Shown: positions 40,501-51,373 of the stretch, one piece after another
How the letters are laid out: every line of letters begins with the position of its first letter
Position numbering within the stretch: position 1 is the stretch's first letter
NCBI GenBank assembly: GCA_029448655.1
Contig: JACCLO010000009.1
Coordinates: 744,001 to 808,000 of the forward strand
Length of the DNA stretch: 64,000 bases
Source: Wolfiporia cocos
Taxonomy: Eukaryota > Basidiomycota > Agaricomycetes > Polyporales > Phaeolaceae
Direction of reading: 5' to 3'
The notes under the pieces: model-generated
What the model saw: only the letters and a program-made list of their open reading frames with translations
What the model was told of the DNA's origin: nothing
The model's database searches: none
Program-made: the position numbers and the translations under genes

Positions 40501-40945
40501 AGTCTACCAAGAGTGTATCAATGATCCTTTTCAAGTGGTCGTTCGACAGTCTTAGTCCCCCACTTGCAGCAGAAAGGTCCTGCAGATCAATTGATTAAGA
40601 CAGCGGAGTTACTGTGGCTTCACAATATTCTATTTTGATAAGTCTCTGCTACATGGGTTTGACTGTTGACACTAGCGGTTATATTTATGTACAGATTTCT
40701 CTCATGGACAGATTCGCCCGCGCACCGATAGCTGCCTATGCCGTGCTCGTGCGGCCTCCGCCTTACGAGTACACGAGCGCTTCCTAACGATCATCAAATA
40801 TCGTTATCAAACTTTGCATGCACAGCGCACAGCGTCGCGTCGCGTCGCGTCGACTCTAACACGTGACCGTGTCTCGATGTCTCGCTGGCGACGGCCAAGC
40901 CGCTCTCACCCTCATCCCCACCTCTGCTGCTCCAATCTTGACCCC
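37570..40945. other. Gene-poor stretch
   Basis: Open frames exist on both strands at 38030-38990 and 39180-39640, but none has coherent composition, splice continuity or a known domain. A short 18-bp unit, CCCATTGGGCAACGGTAG, is repeated twice at 40147-40182. A GCGTC microsatellite lies at about 40832-40855, just before the Erg26-like gene. Confidence 0.4.
40360..40530 (+). pseudogene. Fragment of an Agaricomycete VVDAER/VLGSxWL family protein
   Basis: A short plus-strand frame contains HLLNFCDAALTVPTDG and SLVVDAERADVVLGSAWLQ. I associate this pattern with an uncharacterised family found in many copies in polypore genomes. No start, splice partner or continuation is seen, so it is a fragment. 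The assignment rests on memory of the pattern only. Confidence 0.3.
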
Positions 40946-42432
40946 ATGCCAGACTCGTATCTCGTGACTGGCGGAAACGGCCTGCTAGGCCGACAAATTG
41001 TGCAGCAGCTCCTCGCGCGCGGAGAGACTGACGTGGCAGTGTTCGATATCACGCCCGCCGCCGAGCGGGACAGTCGTGTGCGGGAGTTCGTAGGCGATAT
41101 CACGAACGAGAAACAGGTCACGCTGGCGGTGCAAGATGTGAGTGTTTATATTTGTGGCCTGTGACGCTGGTCTGCACGGGTGGAACGCTAGGAAAATCAC
41201 GTTTGATGTCTCCAGCATTTCGATTGGCGCAGATCCTCCAATACGTGCCTGTCTGGTGGATCTGTGATAGCTATGATGCTACGAGGGTCACTGATCTTGT
41301 CGAATGGCGGCTGGTCAATGCCCGAGATCGCGTCCTGCTGAATAATTGGGCCTTTAAATCTCAGTCTTGCGTGCGCTGCAAGGAGGCCGTCCTGGATAGC
41401 TCATAGACTCGTGCTTGATATATCGTCTCCTTCTACTGCTCATGAGTGTTCAATGTTCACTGAAATAACAGTAGTGCGCCGCAACATGCATCATCCACAC
41501 CGCAGCGCTCATCCAAGGCGCGCCGCGCGACGTGATGTTCCGCGTGAACGTCGGCGGCACGGAGCGCATCATCGCCGCTGCGCAGGCGCACGGCGTCCCA
41601 AAGCTCGTCTTCACGAGCAGCGCGAGCGTCGTCTTCGACGGGCGCGACCAGGCGGGGGTGACGGAGGACGCGCCGTATCCCGCCGTGCCCTTCGACGACT
41701 ACAACGCGAGCAAGGCCGCCGCGGAACGGCTCGTCCTCGCGGCAAACGACGCGCGCGAGGGCGGGCTGAAGACCGTGTCGCTCCGGGTGGCGGGGCTCTT
41801 CGGGCAAGCGTCCCCACGCACCTCTACCCCCGCGCGCTGACCACCCGTCCGCAGGCCCGGCGACCGCCACGCCGTCCCCGGCTTCATGGGCGCGCTCGAG
41901 GCCGGGCGCACCGGCATGCAGATCGGGGACAACACGAATTTGTTCGACTTCACGTACATCCCGAACGCGGCGCACGCGCACCTGCTCGCCGCGGACCGCC
42001 TCGCGCCCGCGCACGCAAAGCACGCGCGCGTCGCCGGGCGCGCGTTCTTCGTCACGAACGGTGCGCCGATGCCGTTCTGGGACTTCCCGCGCACGCTCTG
42101 GCGCGCGGCGGGCCACGTCCCCGCGCGGGTCACGGTCATCCCGCGCCCCGTCGCGATGCTCCTCGCGCTCCTCATGGAGCTCTGGGCGTGGCTCGTGGGC
42201 ACGCAGCCGACGCTGTCCCGCTTCCGCGTCGCGTACGTGACGACGACGCGCTGGTGCGACATCAGCAGGGCGCGCGACGCGCTCGACTACGCCCCGATCG
42301 CGACCATCGAGGAGGGCGTGCAGGAGTCTGTGAAGGTGCGCCGCTGCGCCGTCCCCCCGTGACGCTGCCGCTGACGGACTTGGCTTGCAGTGGTGGATGG
42401 AGACGCAGGAGAGCCGGCAGAAGGAGCTGTAG
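40946..42432 (+). CDS. ERG26: Erg26-like sterol-4-alpha-carboxylate 3-dehydrogenase (extended SDR), 347 aa, four exons
   Basis: NAD(P)-dependent dehydrogenase of the 3-beta-HSD/Erg26 type, which acts in C4 demethylation of ergosterol precursors at the ER. Exons: 40946-41137, 41475-41803, 41855-42335, 42391-42432. The frame is continuous (1044 nt). Visible motifs: Rossmann VTGGNGLLGRQIV at residue 7; HTAALIQG; the catalytic YxxxK as DDYNASKAAAERLV with Ser in FTSSASVVF; FGPGDRHAVPG; GDNTNLFDFTYIPNAAHAHLL; and a C-terminal WWMETQES like the family tail. Intron 2 (51 bp) uses a GC donor (GCAAGC) with branch GCTGAC and acceptor CCGCAG; intron 3 is 55 bp. Intron 1 is 337 bp, much longer than usual here, and probably carries an insertion. 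The exact substrate is inferred; related SDRs look alike. Confidence 0.85.
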
Positions 42433-42616
42433 GCCGATCCGGGGGCGGTGCAAAAAAGTACACGGCCCGGTCTGCACGGGTCCTACACGAACTCTCCACC
42501 CAGTGTTGGGTACTGAAGGACTCCCACCATCACTTCGCCGTCGCTTTAATCTGATAGGAGATACTCATACCTGCATCTCCGTTTGACAACTGCGCCAGTC
42601 AGATGCGCGGCCGTCT
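42134..42616 (+). repeat. Segmental duplication, copy 1 (3' end of the Erg26-like gene)
   Basis: This covers the end of exon 3, intron 3, exon 4 and about 180 bp of 3' flank. The same order recurs at 45815-46296 with scattered differences and small indels, including the intron, so it was copied as DNA. Confidence 0.9.
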
Positions 42617-42889
42617 CTGCTCCATAATACGAGATGTTTGAATAGTGCTGGTGATATTTGCCAACCGAGGATGGACCCTATCTGCGTAGATATGCGCTAA
42701 TACAGTTAGTGACGATCAAATGCCACTCTGAAGGCATCCTAGAAAGGGATGCCCTGATTGGATGCCTTAGCCAAGCTGCGAGAAGTTGTCCCTGTCCCAG
42801 AGAATATATGACATGACATCATTTGCGACAACATGTCCAACTTGGACCGTTTGCAATATCTCGTGGACCCATGGAGCGCCTCCCATAAG

Positions 42890-43495
42890 TGTTCAGTCTT
42901 GAGGCCTGAGGCTCCGACCGCCCGAGACAATGCCATGTGCATCATCAGAGCATGCCAACTATCCAAGCCCGTATTGCTGGAAGGAAGCCCTGACATTGGG
43001 AAGGCTAGCCCTATTGCTGCTCTTGCCAACTTATGGGCTCTGTCGCATAAACCTCTCCAACCCATCAGATCGATCAAATACATCTATGTTGGACCTACCA
43101 GCCGAGGGAGGCGAGCCAAGCCAGTTTGCTTGGAGCATGCTGAGTTCTTGCGAGCACTGCAAGAGGAACACCGGGTCCTGCCGCTGTCGGACGAGCTGGA
43201 TCTAGTCCTTCAGGCTATCCTCGAGGGTTTCAATGCCGTCCTCGATCATCAAGGTACAATGTACATCTCGGAGCTTGGACGCTTGTTCACTCGCCATCCT
43301 TCTTTCTGCATCTTCGCCGCGCAGAGTCCGCTGCACCAAGAGGGAGGACGGAAGGGCTAACCGAAGTTGTTCCTCAACCACTTCACTACGGTGTATATGC
43401 AGGAACCGACCTCGGATGATCTCCTCTTGGTATGCAAGAGCATATTCACAGCTATTTCAAGGGATGATCCAGTAGACCTCTCGATTAAACGATGA
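42890..43495 (+). pseudogene. Midasin (Rea1/MDN1) AAA-domain fragment
   Basis: Midasin is the giant AAA ATPase that strips assembly factors from pre-60S ribosomes. Pieces match one AAA module in order: APTARDNAMCIIRACQL and KPVLLEGSPDIGKAS (Walker A, with the final Ser/Thr replaced by Ala); after a frameshift CRINLSNPSDRS and AEGGEPSQFAW; back in the first frame HAEFLRALQEEHRVLPLSD (Walker B degraded), LEGFNAVLDHQGTMYISELG, RHPSFCIFAAQSPLHQEGGRKG, an in-frame TAA, then FLNHFTTVYMQE and DDLLLVCKS. It is a small, frame-broken piece of a gene whose product exceeds 4000 residues. Confidence 0.85.
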
Positions 43496-43711
43496 AACTA
43501 TGGTCAAGAGGACATTCGCTAGGGCAAGCTGGTCCGATTGCTCGCTCATCTCCGCGGATTCCCGCTTCAGGAGATCTCGATCAGACAGCATTCCTGGTAG
43601 CTTCAATTCTCCCCATAGATTCCAAACCGCCCCTTACACACGGACCACCGCCCTCATATGCCAGGTACCACCGATCGCGCCCCGATCGCGAAACCAGTGG
43701 CGCCGCGCGCA

Positions 43712-44145
43712 CTATTTCTCCGTAGCATCTGGCCCTTCCTCATTCTTGAGGAATCCATTGGCTGATAGTGCCTCCATGGCCTGCGCCTGCGGGAGCTGCC
43801 CCATGGCTTGGAGAGAACGTACATGTGCCCTCGCACTTGGAATGCATTCTCGGCTTTGTGGTAAAACTTCCAATGGTATGATGTATAGTGGCCATTTGGT
43901 GTGAAACCGCCCGCTGATTTCCTATGACAGATACAACGTTAATGACATCACTCCTTGCTGCGCCCAAACCCGTGTAGCACCCTCTCAGAAAGCGAGCAAC
44001 TTACTATTATGGTGTCTACATCACATAACCAATGCTCCCAGTCTGCCAACGGATCGGTTTCGGCCGGTGCATGGTCAAGAAAGAGTGTGAGCATTCTGTA
44101 TAGTTTGATCCAATTGCTCAAATCTCCCAACAGTTGGCCAGACAT
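43712..44145 (-). CDS. Small two-exon hypothetical protein, 116 aa
   Basis: Unrecognised. Exon 1 is 44145-44005 (47 codons, MSGQLLGDLSNWIKLYRM onward, ending DVDTII). The intron is 44004-43922 (83 bp, donor GTAAGT, acceptor GTCATAG, phase 0). Exon 2 is 43921-43712 (EISGRFHTKWPLYIIPLEVL onward, stop TAG). The join is exactly in frame and gives a smooth, helical, moderately acidic protein with a repetitive helix (QAMGQLPQAQAMEALSANGF). A TATATAC motif lies about 75 bp upstream of the ATG. It sits between fragments of unrelated genes, so it may itself be part of a captured gene, but nothing in it is broken. Confidence 0.55.
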
Positions 44146-44289
44146 TGGCGTATGTGGCAATGGGGTGGGAGAATGACGATCGCCGGGATAAAGATGATGT
44201 GGCACCGGTTTGGGTATATATCCCGCTACTGTAATAGGCCGAGGCGCCCCGTTTCCTATTTCTCTCGCTCGCCCTCGGTCTCCGCCGCC

Positions 44290-44680
44290 TTCTTGTTGTT
44301 CTACATATTGAACGGAATCTCCTCACCCGCAAACTCGTCCGCCTTGGCACGCCCGCCGACACGGTGCATCCACTCTACGCACGCCCACAACGCGCCCGCG
44401 ACGTCCGTGGCGTGTACCGTGTGCACCGTCACCCACCTGGCTTGCTATTAGTATCACACGTGCGGGGACGCGGGAGGGGACATGCAGGCCTTTACCTGGC
44501 TGCTTGAGGTAGCCGTATACCACGCCGATGGCGATGAAGGGCATCACGGCCGCAGAGCACGAGCATGAGCGAGAGAACAAACGCGCGACTCACGCCCGTA
44601 GTCGATGTACGGCCCGCACACGAATGCCCTCCGCGCGATGACGAGGTTCGGCCTGCGCACACTCAGCACCACGGCCGATT
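44290..44680 (-). pseudogene. NAD-dependent epimerase/dehydratase fragment
   Basis: Pieces of a Rossmann-fold epimerase-like protein on the minus strand: NLVIARRAFVCGPYIDYG, then an intron remnant whose acceptor is no longer AG (CGG where CAG would be expected), VMPFIAIGVVYGYLKQP and GKGLHVPSRVPAR, a residual intron 3' end (GATACTAATAGCAAGCCAG) without donor, then VTVHTVHATDVAGALWACVEW and EFAGEEIPFNM before a stop. It lacks the N-terminal nucleotide-binding GxxGxxG part. The family assignment rests on the VHxxDVAGALW pattern. Confidence 0.6.
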
Positions 44681-45780
44681 CCACAGCGTCGCGCAGCGGC
44701 ACGCCGCAGCATGCCTGGCGATGATGCTGCCGCGGGTGCCGCAACTGAGCCACTTCGTCCGTAGCGGGCAGCGCATCGGACACGGCGCAACGACGTTATC
44801 CGCGTCGCAAGTGCGTGGAGTGACACTGTGCACGCAGCAGGCCGTCGTGCGGCTCTTCCGCGAAAAGCAGATCACCATCGGTCAGTACGTGATGCGCTGC
44901 CGGTGACCGCTGGCGCTGATCTCTGGGTCCACAGTGGTTGCAGAGGATGACCTCGACTTCCCCGTGAATTTAGGAGCTGCCCATGCCACTCGCTGAGGCT
45001 CATCTCCAGGCGTGCGGTTCTATCCGCTCCAGCACATGGTCGGGTACCTCCAGTCCCGCGGCCGTGCACGCCACAAGACGTCCAAGTCTATCGTCGTGAT
45101 CCAGCAGGGCCACCTCACTCACGATATCGAGCGTTCTATGAGAGTGAGCTTCAGCTGCGTCGGATATACCAGATGCGCGACGCAGAGGATGGACAGACGA
45201 TCGACCATCCTTGCGGAAAGGGAACCCTATGTCGCCCCTAAAACCGGAGCGTCTTGACGTATATCAGCGCGTTCGGCCTGCTCAATCACCTATGCCCATT
45301 GATACGTCATGACAAGTTTACACCAATGACCAATGGATCTGCCACGGTATTCTGGTGACTCTGCATCAACGCTATAGCTTCCCCCATCTCTATCACCGCC
45401 GCATAGAGACCTCATCTACATCGGCCCAGAAAGGCGCTCAGAGAAAGGAGCGACGCGTGCGGCCGCTTTCAAGGCGGTAGCGCCGCTGTGCGCGCTCGGC
45501 GTTTTCGACGACTTCTTGCTGCCCGCTCAAAGGGGACATGTTACAAGTCCAAGTACGCGATACCTGGATTCGCGATGCTAGTCAATGGCTGCGCATTGTC
45601 CACCTCGACGGACATCCAGTCGCTGGTCTTGTCGCGGGGACTCCGCTACCCACGGTAGAGCTCGCATGCCAAAAGGCTCATGTCTCAAGGAGTGGTGCCA
45701 GCGCAGACAGATGGAAGATTACATATTATAGTGGTGCATCGCTGGCAGAGGAGTTACTCTCCCATTGACGTGCTACCTCT
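44650..45780 (+). pseudogene. Dicer fragment (helicase C domain to platform region)
   Basis: Dicer processes double-stranded RNA for silencing. Ordered plus-strand pieces: VAQRHAAACLAMMLPRVPQL, RIGHGATTLSASQVRG and QQAVVRLFREKQI; VVAEDDLDFP; an unspliced intron (donor GTGAAT, acceptor CTCCAG); VRFYPLQHMVGYLQSRGRAR (helicase motif VI) and VVIQQGHLTHDIER; after a frameshift FYESELQLRRIYQM; then the dimerisation domain, SAFGLLNHLCPLIRHDKFTP and AFKAVAPLCALGVFDDFLLP; finally MLQVQVRDTWIRDASQWL and HLDGHPVAGLVAGTPLP. There is no N-terminal helicase half, PAZ or RNase III domain. Stops and frameshifts separate the pieces. Its left end overlaps the opposite-strand epimerase fragment, giving the junction. 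Confidence 0.85.
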
Positions 45781-45814
45781 TGCCTATCGCTCATGACCTG
45801 CAGATCAACTGGGG

Positions 45815-46296
45815 TCATCTCGCGCCGTCGCGATGCTCCTCGCGCTCCTCCTGGAGCTCCGGGCGCGGCTCACGGGCACACAACCGACGCTGTCCCGCTT
45901 CCGCGTCGCGTACGTGACGACGACGCGCTGGTGCGACATCAGCAGCGCGCGCGACGCGCTCGACTACGCCCCGATCGCGAGCGTCGAGGAGGGCGTGCAG
46001 GAGTCTGTACAGGTGCGCTGCTGCGCCGTCCCCGTGACGCTGGCGCTGACGGACTTGGCTTGCAGTGGTGGATGGAGACGCGGGAGAGCCGGTCGGGGGC
46101 GGTGCAAAAGTACACGGCCCGGGGCTGCCCACGGGGCTGCACGGGTCCTGGCTGCACGGGTCCTATACGAACTCTCCACTCAGGGTTGGTCAGTGAAGGA
46201 CTCCCACCATCACTTCGCCGTTGCTCCATTCTAACAGGAGATACCCATACTTGGATCTCCGTTTGATGACTGCGCCAGTCAGATGCGCAGCTGTCC
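45815..46296 (+). repeat. Segmental duplication, copy 2 (Erg26-like 3' end, truncated)
   Basis: Begins inside exon 3 of the Erg26-like gene (AMLLALLLELRARLTGTQ) and includes the final intron, WWMETRESR and the 3' flank, with an extra internal repeat of GGCTGCACGGGTCC. It has no upstream exons, so it is a non-functional partial copy. Confidence 0.9.
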
Positions 46297-47612
46297 TTGA
46301 TCGCTGTGCAGGTCTTCTGGAGGTGAGCGTGCTTCGAAGTTCCGCAGTTACGTTCGCCTCCGCCAAGCGTCTTCGTGAGGGTGTGCTAATCGACATTACC
46401 TCAGTGGAGCGCAAGTGGGGCCCAGGAGAAGGTACCGTAGGTACGGATTAGCTCAACTAAAAAGCTTCTGGTTTTAGGCCCGCGCCGCACAGCGGGCATC
46501 AGCGCAGATGCATGCAGCCCGTGCTTGACATCGAGTTGCGCAGTCTAGCTCGTTGCGTGCATGCACTGGACGCGAGCGCGGTGTGGCGGCACTGGCCATG
46601 GCAAGCTGTGTCCGTGTCCAGCAAATCCAGCTTCAATTCCATCTGTGACAAGCGGTACAACGTTGATTGCTGCGTCAACACATGACCGGGCTGGAAGATG
46701 CAGCGCCTGACTCCCTACATGCCATCTTCCAGTCGAGATCATCTGCTCACCGCCGACTGACAGCTCAAAAGTTACCAGCGAACTGCGGGCATCCCGACCA
46801 TCGGCTTCACCGCACGTACCTGACTGCGGCGGATCGTGGCTGTCATCCTCAAAGCGCACACAGGCTACTCAATTGTGAATTCTCCCGGCTTGCGCCTGGA
46901 TCCCTGGCTGTCACTGTCGACCTGAGATGTACACGGCCTACCCAGATGCAAGTTGTGTGCAACGATACGGACAGCTGGAGTGCCTGGACAGGGTGCCACA
47001 CCCACAAGGCCGCGACGGCCGCGACAGGATCTCGTGTCCGCACATCACTGACGTGCCCTGTGGTCTATAGGTGCCTGAGATTTCTGTGATCGGTAGGACG
47101 ACAGCCAGGCACGGAGGTATGCACACACGCTCATGAGCTGACCGCCGTTGCCGATTGCGCTTGCGAACGCTCGCGATTGTCCCTGCCCGACAGGTATAGG
47201 GAAGGACTGCCGCGCGGCTGGAGCTTGTGGCCCTTGGGTGGCCGACCCCGCCCGCTATAGCATTCTCGCTGTCAGATCGCGGCAGGCCCCTGAACCCTGC
47301 GTGTTCAATCCGCTAAATTGACGCCTCGAGGACGGCTGGTGCGTTAGAGGGGCTCTACCGCGCCCTCGGTCGAGTTTACGCTGGGGACACTTACTTGCCG
47401 GATTCTGAGGCAAAAGTTAATCCGGCGCTAGCGAGGTCCAACCCGACCAAGGGGCGAATTCTGCGGCCTACGGTTCCCAGCTCGAGAAAAGGTCTACGTG
47501 CGCTTCGCAAGCTTCTGGCCCACACTACGGCCTTCATGAAATCCTCAAGTCAACACCCCATTGTCTTCGACCCAGGGTACCAACGCCGGACCCCTTCCGC
47601 ACAATGGACCAC

Positions 47613-47636
47613 TTATGCACAATTGATTGTGCATAA
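47613..47636. repeat. Perfect 10-bp palindrome
   Basis: TTATGCACAA and TTGTGCATAA flank TTGA. It is not adjacent to any gene I accept, and could be a binding site or chance. Confidence 0.6.
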
Positions 47637-48163
47637 CGACCTAGGTCAGGAATGTGAGAGAGAATGATACAGAAAACTTCGTCTACATGTCTAGTATCCG
47701 CACAAATATGTTCATGATTTTTTGATGCGCTGTTGCCTCTGCAGAAACAATTGTGCAGAAGGGTCCGGCGATAGTAAGCCTACAGACTCACGATGAGCCT
47801 ACTCACACCCACACCAACTCCCCTGCATTCATGACATCCTATCACTACCTGTTGGCTACGATACTGTGGCTCTAGCCCACGCGTATGTACCTAACGCTAC
47901 TGCTCGCGCGCAATCAATGTTTCTCTCAAGAACTCGACTGCATAAGTGGAACGCACACCTTGGCTCATCAACTGGACCCAGACTTCCGGAAGCCTGCATG
48001 GCAGTGCGCCGGCGAACCTCGCGCGCGGGGCCTGGCCGCTGGCCACTACTTACTGAGCACTGAGAACGCAGACGGCCTACCGAGGGCGATAGATGGCGCG
48101 AGGCTATCTGCGTCGGTCAACTGAAGACACGCGCGGCGCCGGTGCGCTTCGCCCGTCCTGCAA

Positions 48164-48224
48164 GCGGCAGACAAGGCTCGCGCGGCAGACACTCGTCGCG
48201 CGGCAGACACTCGCGCGGCAGACG
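48164..48224. repeat. GCGGCAGACA tandem repeat
   Basis: The GCGCGGCAGACACTC unit recurs about four times with variable spacing. Confidence 0.7.
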
Positions 48225-49040
48225 TCCGCACCCTCCGCTCTCCGCACGCATGTCCGACGGGGACGGCGTCCAATATTGTGGCTGCCGAGCGCGGTCCGCA
48301 GCTGTGCTTGCGGCATTACGAACGGGCGACGGGACAAATAGAAGCTCATAAGACGCCGCTGACGCACCGCGTCTGCCAAGTCGCTATCGATGCAGAAGCT
48401 GCGCGGCGCTGGGTGCACCGACCCTGACGCGCGCAGCGCCCTTCCGCTTCTTCTGCGGCCTTCGCAGGCCCATCCGCGCGCACGCACGCACGACGCACGC
48501 ACTGACGGCAGCACGACCGACTGCGAACGGGAGCACGACCGGCTGCGCACGCAGCGTTCCATCCAAACCGCCGCGGCGCGGCACGCGAATTATATCCTCT
48601 TCGCTACCTCTATCGTACATACGTACACTACTTTCTGCTGGCTACAGCTGTCCTTCAGCCCGGCGGACGCGTCTATAGATAGGGCGATACTTAAGCTACG
48701 TTGTGCACGAGACGAGACGAGACGAGACGGGGGAAACACTACAGCAACCGGACCAGACGACGTGGGATGCGCACGCCGACGCGGGGGCGACAACAGCCGG
48801 GGAGGCGGGGGCGGGCGGGCGGGAGACGGGACGACACGGCGCGCGCGCGCGAGAGAACAGAACAGAACAGACGAGATGAGAGCAAAGAGCGTGCATGTCC
48901 TTGATATGGTACAGCGTTGATTATGCAGGATGAGCCGGAGCAAACGAGAGTGGGCGCCATATGAGCATGGGGCAGGGAGCGTGGGTGTGTGTGATCACGA
49001 GAGAAGTTGCCAGGAAGGAATTAGAATGAGCGTGGGGCGG

Positions 49041-49126
49041 GATGCATGAGCGAGTTGGAGCGATGCATGAGCGAGAGTGGAGCGATGCATGAGCGAGAGT
49101 GGTGGAGCGATGCATGAACGAGAGTG
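49041..49126. repeat. GATGCATGAGCGAGAGTG tandem repeat
   Basis: Four copies of a 22-25 bp unit just beyond the 3' end of the gene at 49254-51072. Confidence 0.85.
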
Positions 49127-49253
49127 CGGCGCGGCGGGTCGAGTCGGTGGCTTTTGGGCGAGTTAGCGGGCGGTGAGTACTAGTAGAGTATGTCCAGCCT
49201 GTCTGCGAATATCCTCACGGGCGTCGGCGGCGCATCCGCGGCCGCGGCCAAGT

Positions 49254-51072
49254 CTAGCTGGTGTAGTGCCACGCGAGGCTGACGCGCCCGACGTCCTTGA
49301 TGTACACCTGCGCCTGCACGCGGCACACCTGCGCAGCACATCATCATCAGCACGCCGCACACACACGCCCCATCGCCCGCGAAGCGACTCACCCGGTCGG
49401 CCACCTCCCACTCCTTCCAGTACACATGCAGGCTCCCGTCCTCCTTCCACTCGATCTTGCGCGTCTCGCCAAACCCGCGGCACCACCGCATCACGTTCTC
49501 GTACCGCCGCTCCTGCTCCGCCGCGCCCGCACCCGCACCCGCGCCCGCGAGCACGCCGGCGATGACGAGCTTCTTCTTCCGCCGCCGCTTCAGCGCGAGC
49601 GCCGCGAACAGCGAGCTCGGCCGCGCCGGCGCGAGCAGCGACGGCGACGGCGTCCCGGGCGACGGCAGCGGCAGCGTCGGCGCGGGCGGCGACGCGCCCG
49701 CACCCTCCGCGTCCTCGCCCTCACCGCCCGCGCCGTCCTCATCGCCCGCACACGCCGGCACGAACGAGTCCGACGTCGGCGAGAACGGGTCCGCGAGCGT
49801 CTCCGCGGGCGTCGGCAGGCTGCTCGCGCTCGAGCTCGCCGACGAGCTCCCCGCCGACGCCGAGCGCGCCATCGCCCCCATCCCCGGCGCGTGCGGCAGC
49901 GGCAGTGGCAGCGGCGGCGGCGCGGCGGGCCCCGCGGAGAGCGACGCGCGCGAGCGCCGCGCCGCGTCGCGCGAGCTCGGGCGCAGCGCGTCCTTCGACC
50001 CCGAGCGCCGCGCGCCGTCGCCCGCCGGCTTCGCGAGCGAGCCCGAGCGCCCGCGCGTGATGAAGCTGATGAGCCGGTCGCGCCGGCGCGTCGTCGTCGG
50101 CGTCGGGGTTGGGGTCGGGGCGAGGCTCGCGCTCGACGCGGGCGCGCGCGCGCCCAGCGGGTGGAACGAGTCCTGCGCGTGCGGCGGGCGCACCGAGTCG
50201 AGCGACCAGCGCGAGGGCGGCTGCCGCTCGTCTTCGGCGGAGGGGAACGGCTGCGGCGCGTCGTGCTGCGTGGCTGACGCGGGCGTGAGCGCGATCATCG
50301 TGCCCGAGGAGGAGGACGAGGAGGAGGAAGAGGAGAACGCGATCTCGCGCAGCGACGGCGAGGACGTCGACGTCGCGAGCGCGGGGAGGACGGGGCGCAC
50401 GCGGCGGCGCGGCGGCACGGCGGCGAGCGGGAGCACAGCCTCGCTCGCGCTGCGCATGCGGCCTGCGGCGGACATGCGCGGCGCGGCGTGCGAGTCCTGC
50501 GTCGCGGTCTCGTCGTCCGTGTCGGGGACGTACACGCCCGAGCGCTTCTCGCGCGGCGTCGCGCGCTCGACGAGGAGCTCGAGCGTGGACGAGATGGAGG
50601 GGTACGTCCCGTGGCGCTGCGGGGCGCCGCGCCCGTCGGGGGGCGTCGCGCGCGGGAACGTGTGCGCCTTGTTCTTCGGCGGCGGCGGCGGCGGCTCGGC
50701 GGTCTCCGCGGGCGCGAGGAAAGCGGGCGCCGCCGGCGAGGCGGGGGGCGTGAGCGAGGGGAGGAACGTCGAGTGCGCGGGCGACGCGGGCGGGGTGCTC
50801 TCGGGCGTGGCCGCGGGCGCGAAGCCGGCGCGCGGGGGCGGGGGCGCGAAGGCGGTCAGCAGGGGCGAGCTCGGCGGTGCATCGGGGACGCCCAGGCGGA
50901 CGAGCGACGGGCGCGGGAGATCGGGAAGCGGCTGCGGGGCATCAGCATCAGCGTCGGCTCGGCGGGGGGGCGAGGGTGCGCGCCTGTCCGCGTCTGTCCG
51001 CGTCCGCGCTTCCGCTCCCCGCGCGGCCCGCGGGGCTATGCCGCATCTGGGCACACCCACCGATGCTCGCAT
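49254..51072 (-). CDS. Ser/Pro/Ala-rich hypothetical protein with a conserved C-terminal domain, 584 aa
   Basis: Exon 1 is 51072-49393 and exon 2 is 49328-49254 (stop TAG), joined across a 64-bp phase-0 intron (donor GTGAGT, acceptor TGCGCAG). The first 460 residues are low complexity (Ala, Pro, Ser, Arg) with Ser runs, consistent with a disordered, phosphorylated region. The C-terminal 90 residues are ordered: KRRRKKKLVIAGVLAG, RYENVMRWCRGFGETRKIEW, LHVYWKEWEVADR, and after the intron VCRVQAQVYIKDVGRVSLAW. The beta-alpha-beta order resembles an RRM-like fold, and I have an impression of the same tail in other basidiomycete proteins; function is unknown. The true start may be further upstream. 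The long plus-strand frames here are GC-driven shadows. Confidence 0.65.
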
Positions 51073-51373
51073 CGGTCGCACGGGAAGCGGAAGCGAGCGT
51101 GGCCGCGAAACATGGCGTGGCAGCGAGAGCGGCCGCCACCATCACGCGTCTGAGCGCCGGGGATAGCCGACCCTGGGCGCCTGCGGGCTGAGACAGCGCG
51201 ACGCGCCCCGGCGACCATGCAGACGACGGTGATGCCGCGTAGGGCGGGCGCCGCCAGGCACGGTCCCTACGCGACGCGGTGCACCACGAGGCTCGCTCAC
51301 GCCGCGGGCACCGTGCAGGGCGCCCTTGAGGCGGCGGGAGGCGGCGCTGCCACCATCCTCCGGCGGGACTGCA

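Larger units (their letters stand above)
46297..49160. other. Gene-poor region with repeats
   Basis: Open frames occur on both strands but look compositional. I see no domain or splice chain. Repeats in this stretch are listed separately. A (GAGAC)n run lies at 48709-48729. Confidence 0.4.

Noticed and set aside
41411..42586. 391-codon plus-strand ORF
   Set aside because: It is the wrong frame of the Erg26-like gene; its Arg/Ala-rich composition is a GC shadow, and the conserved motifs lie in the spliced frame.
45793..46266. Second Erg26-like gene
   Set aside because: Only the last part of exon 3, the last intron and the 3' flank are present, with no start or nucleotide-binding domain.
48164..49126. 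CRISPR-like arrays
   Set aside because: Units are adjacent or irregularly spaced with no spacers, and the genome is eukaryotic.
49297..51166. 326- and 569-codon plus-strand ORFs
   Set aside because: GC-driven shadows opposite the Ser/Pro/Ala-rich gene, whose ordered C-terminus and intron support the minus strand.
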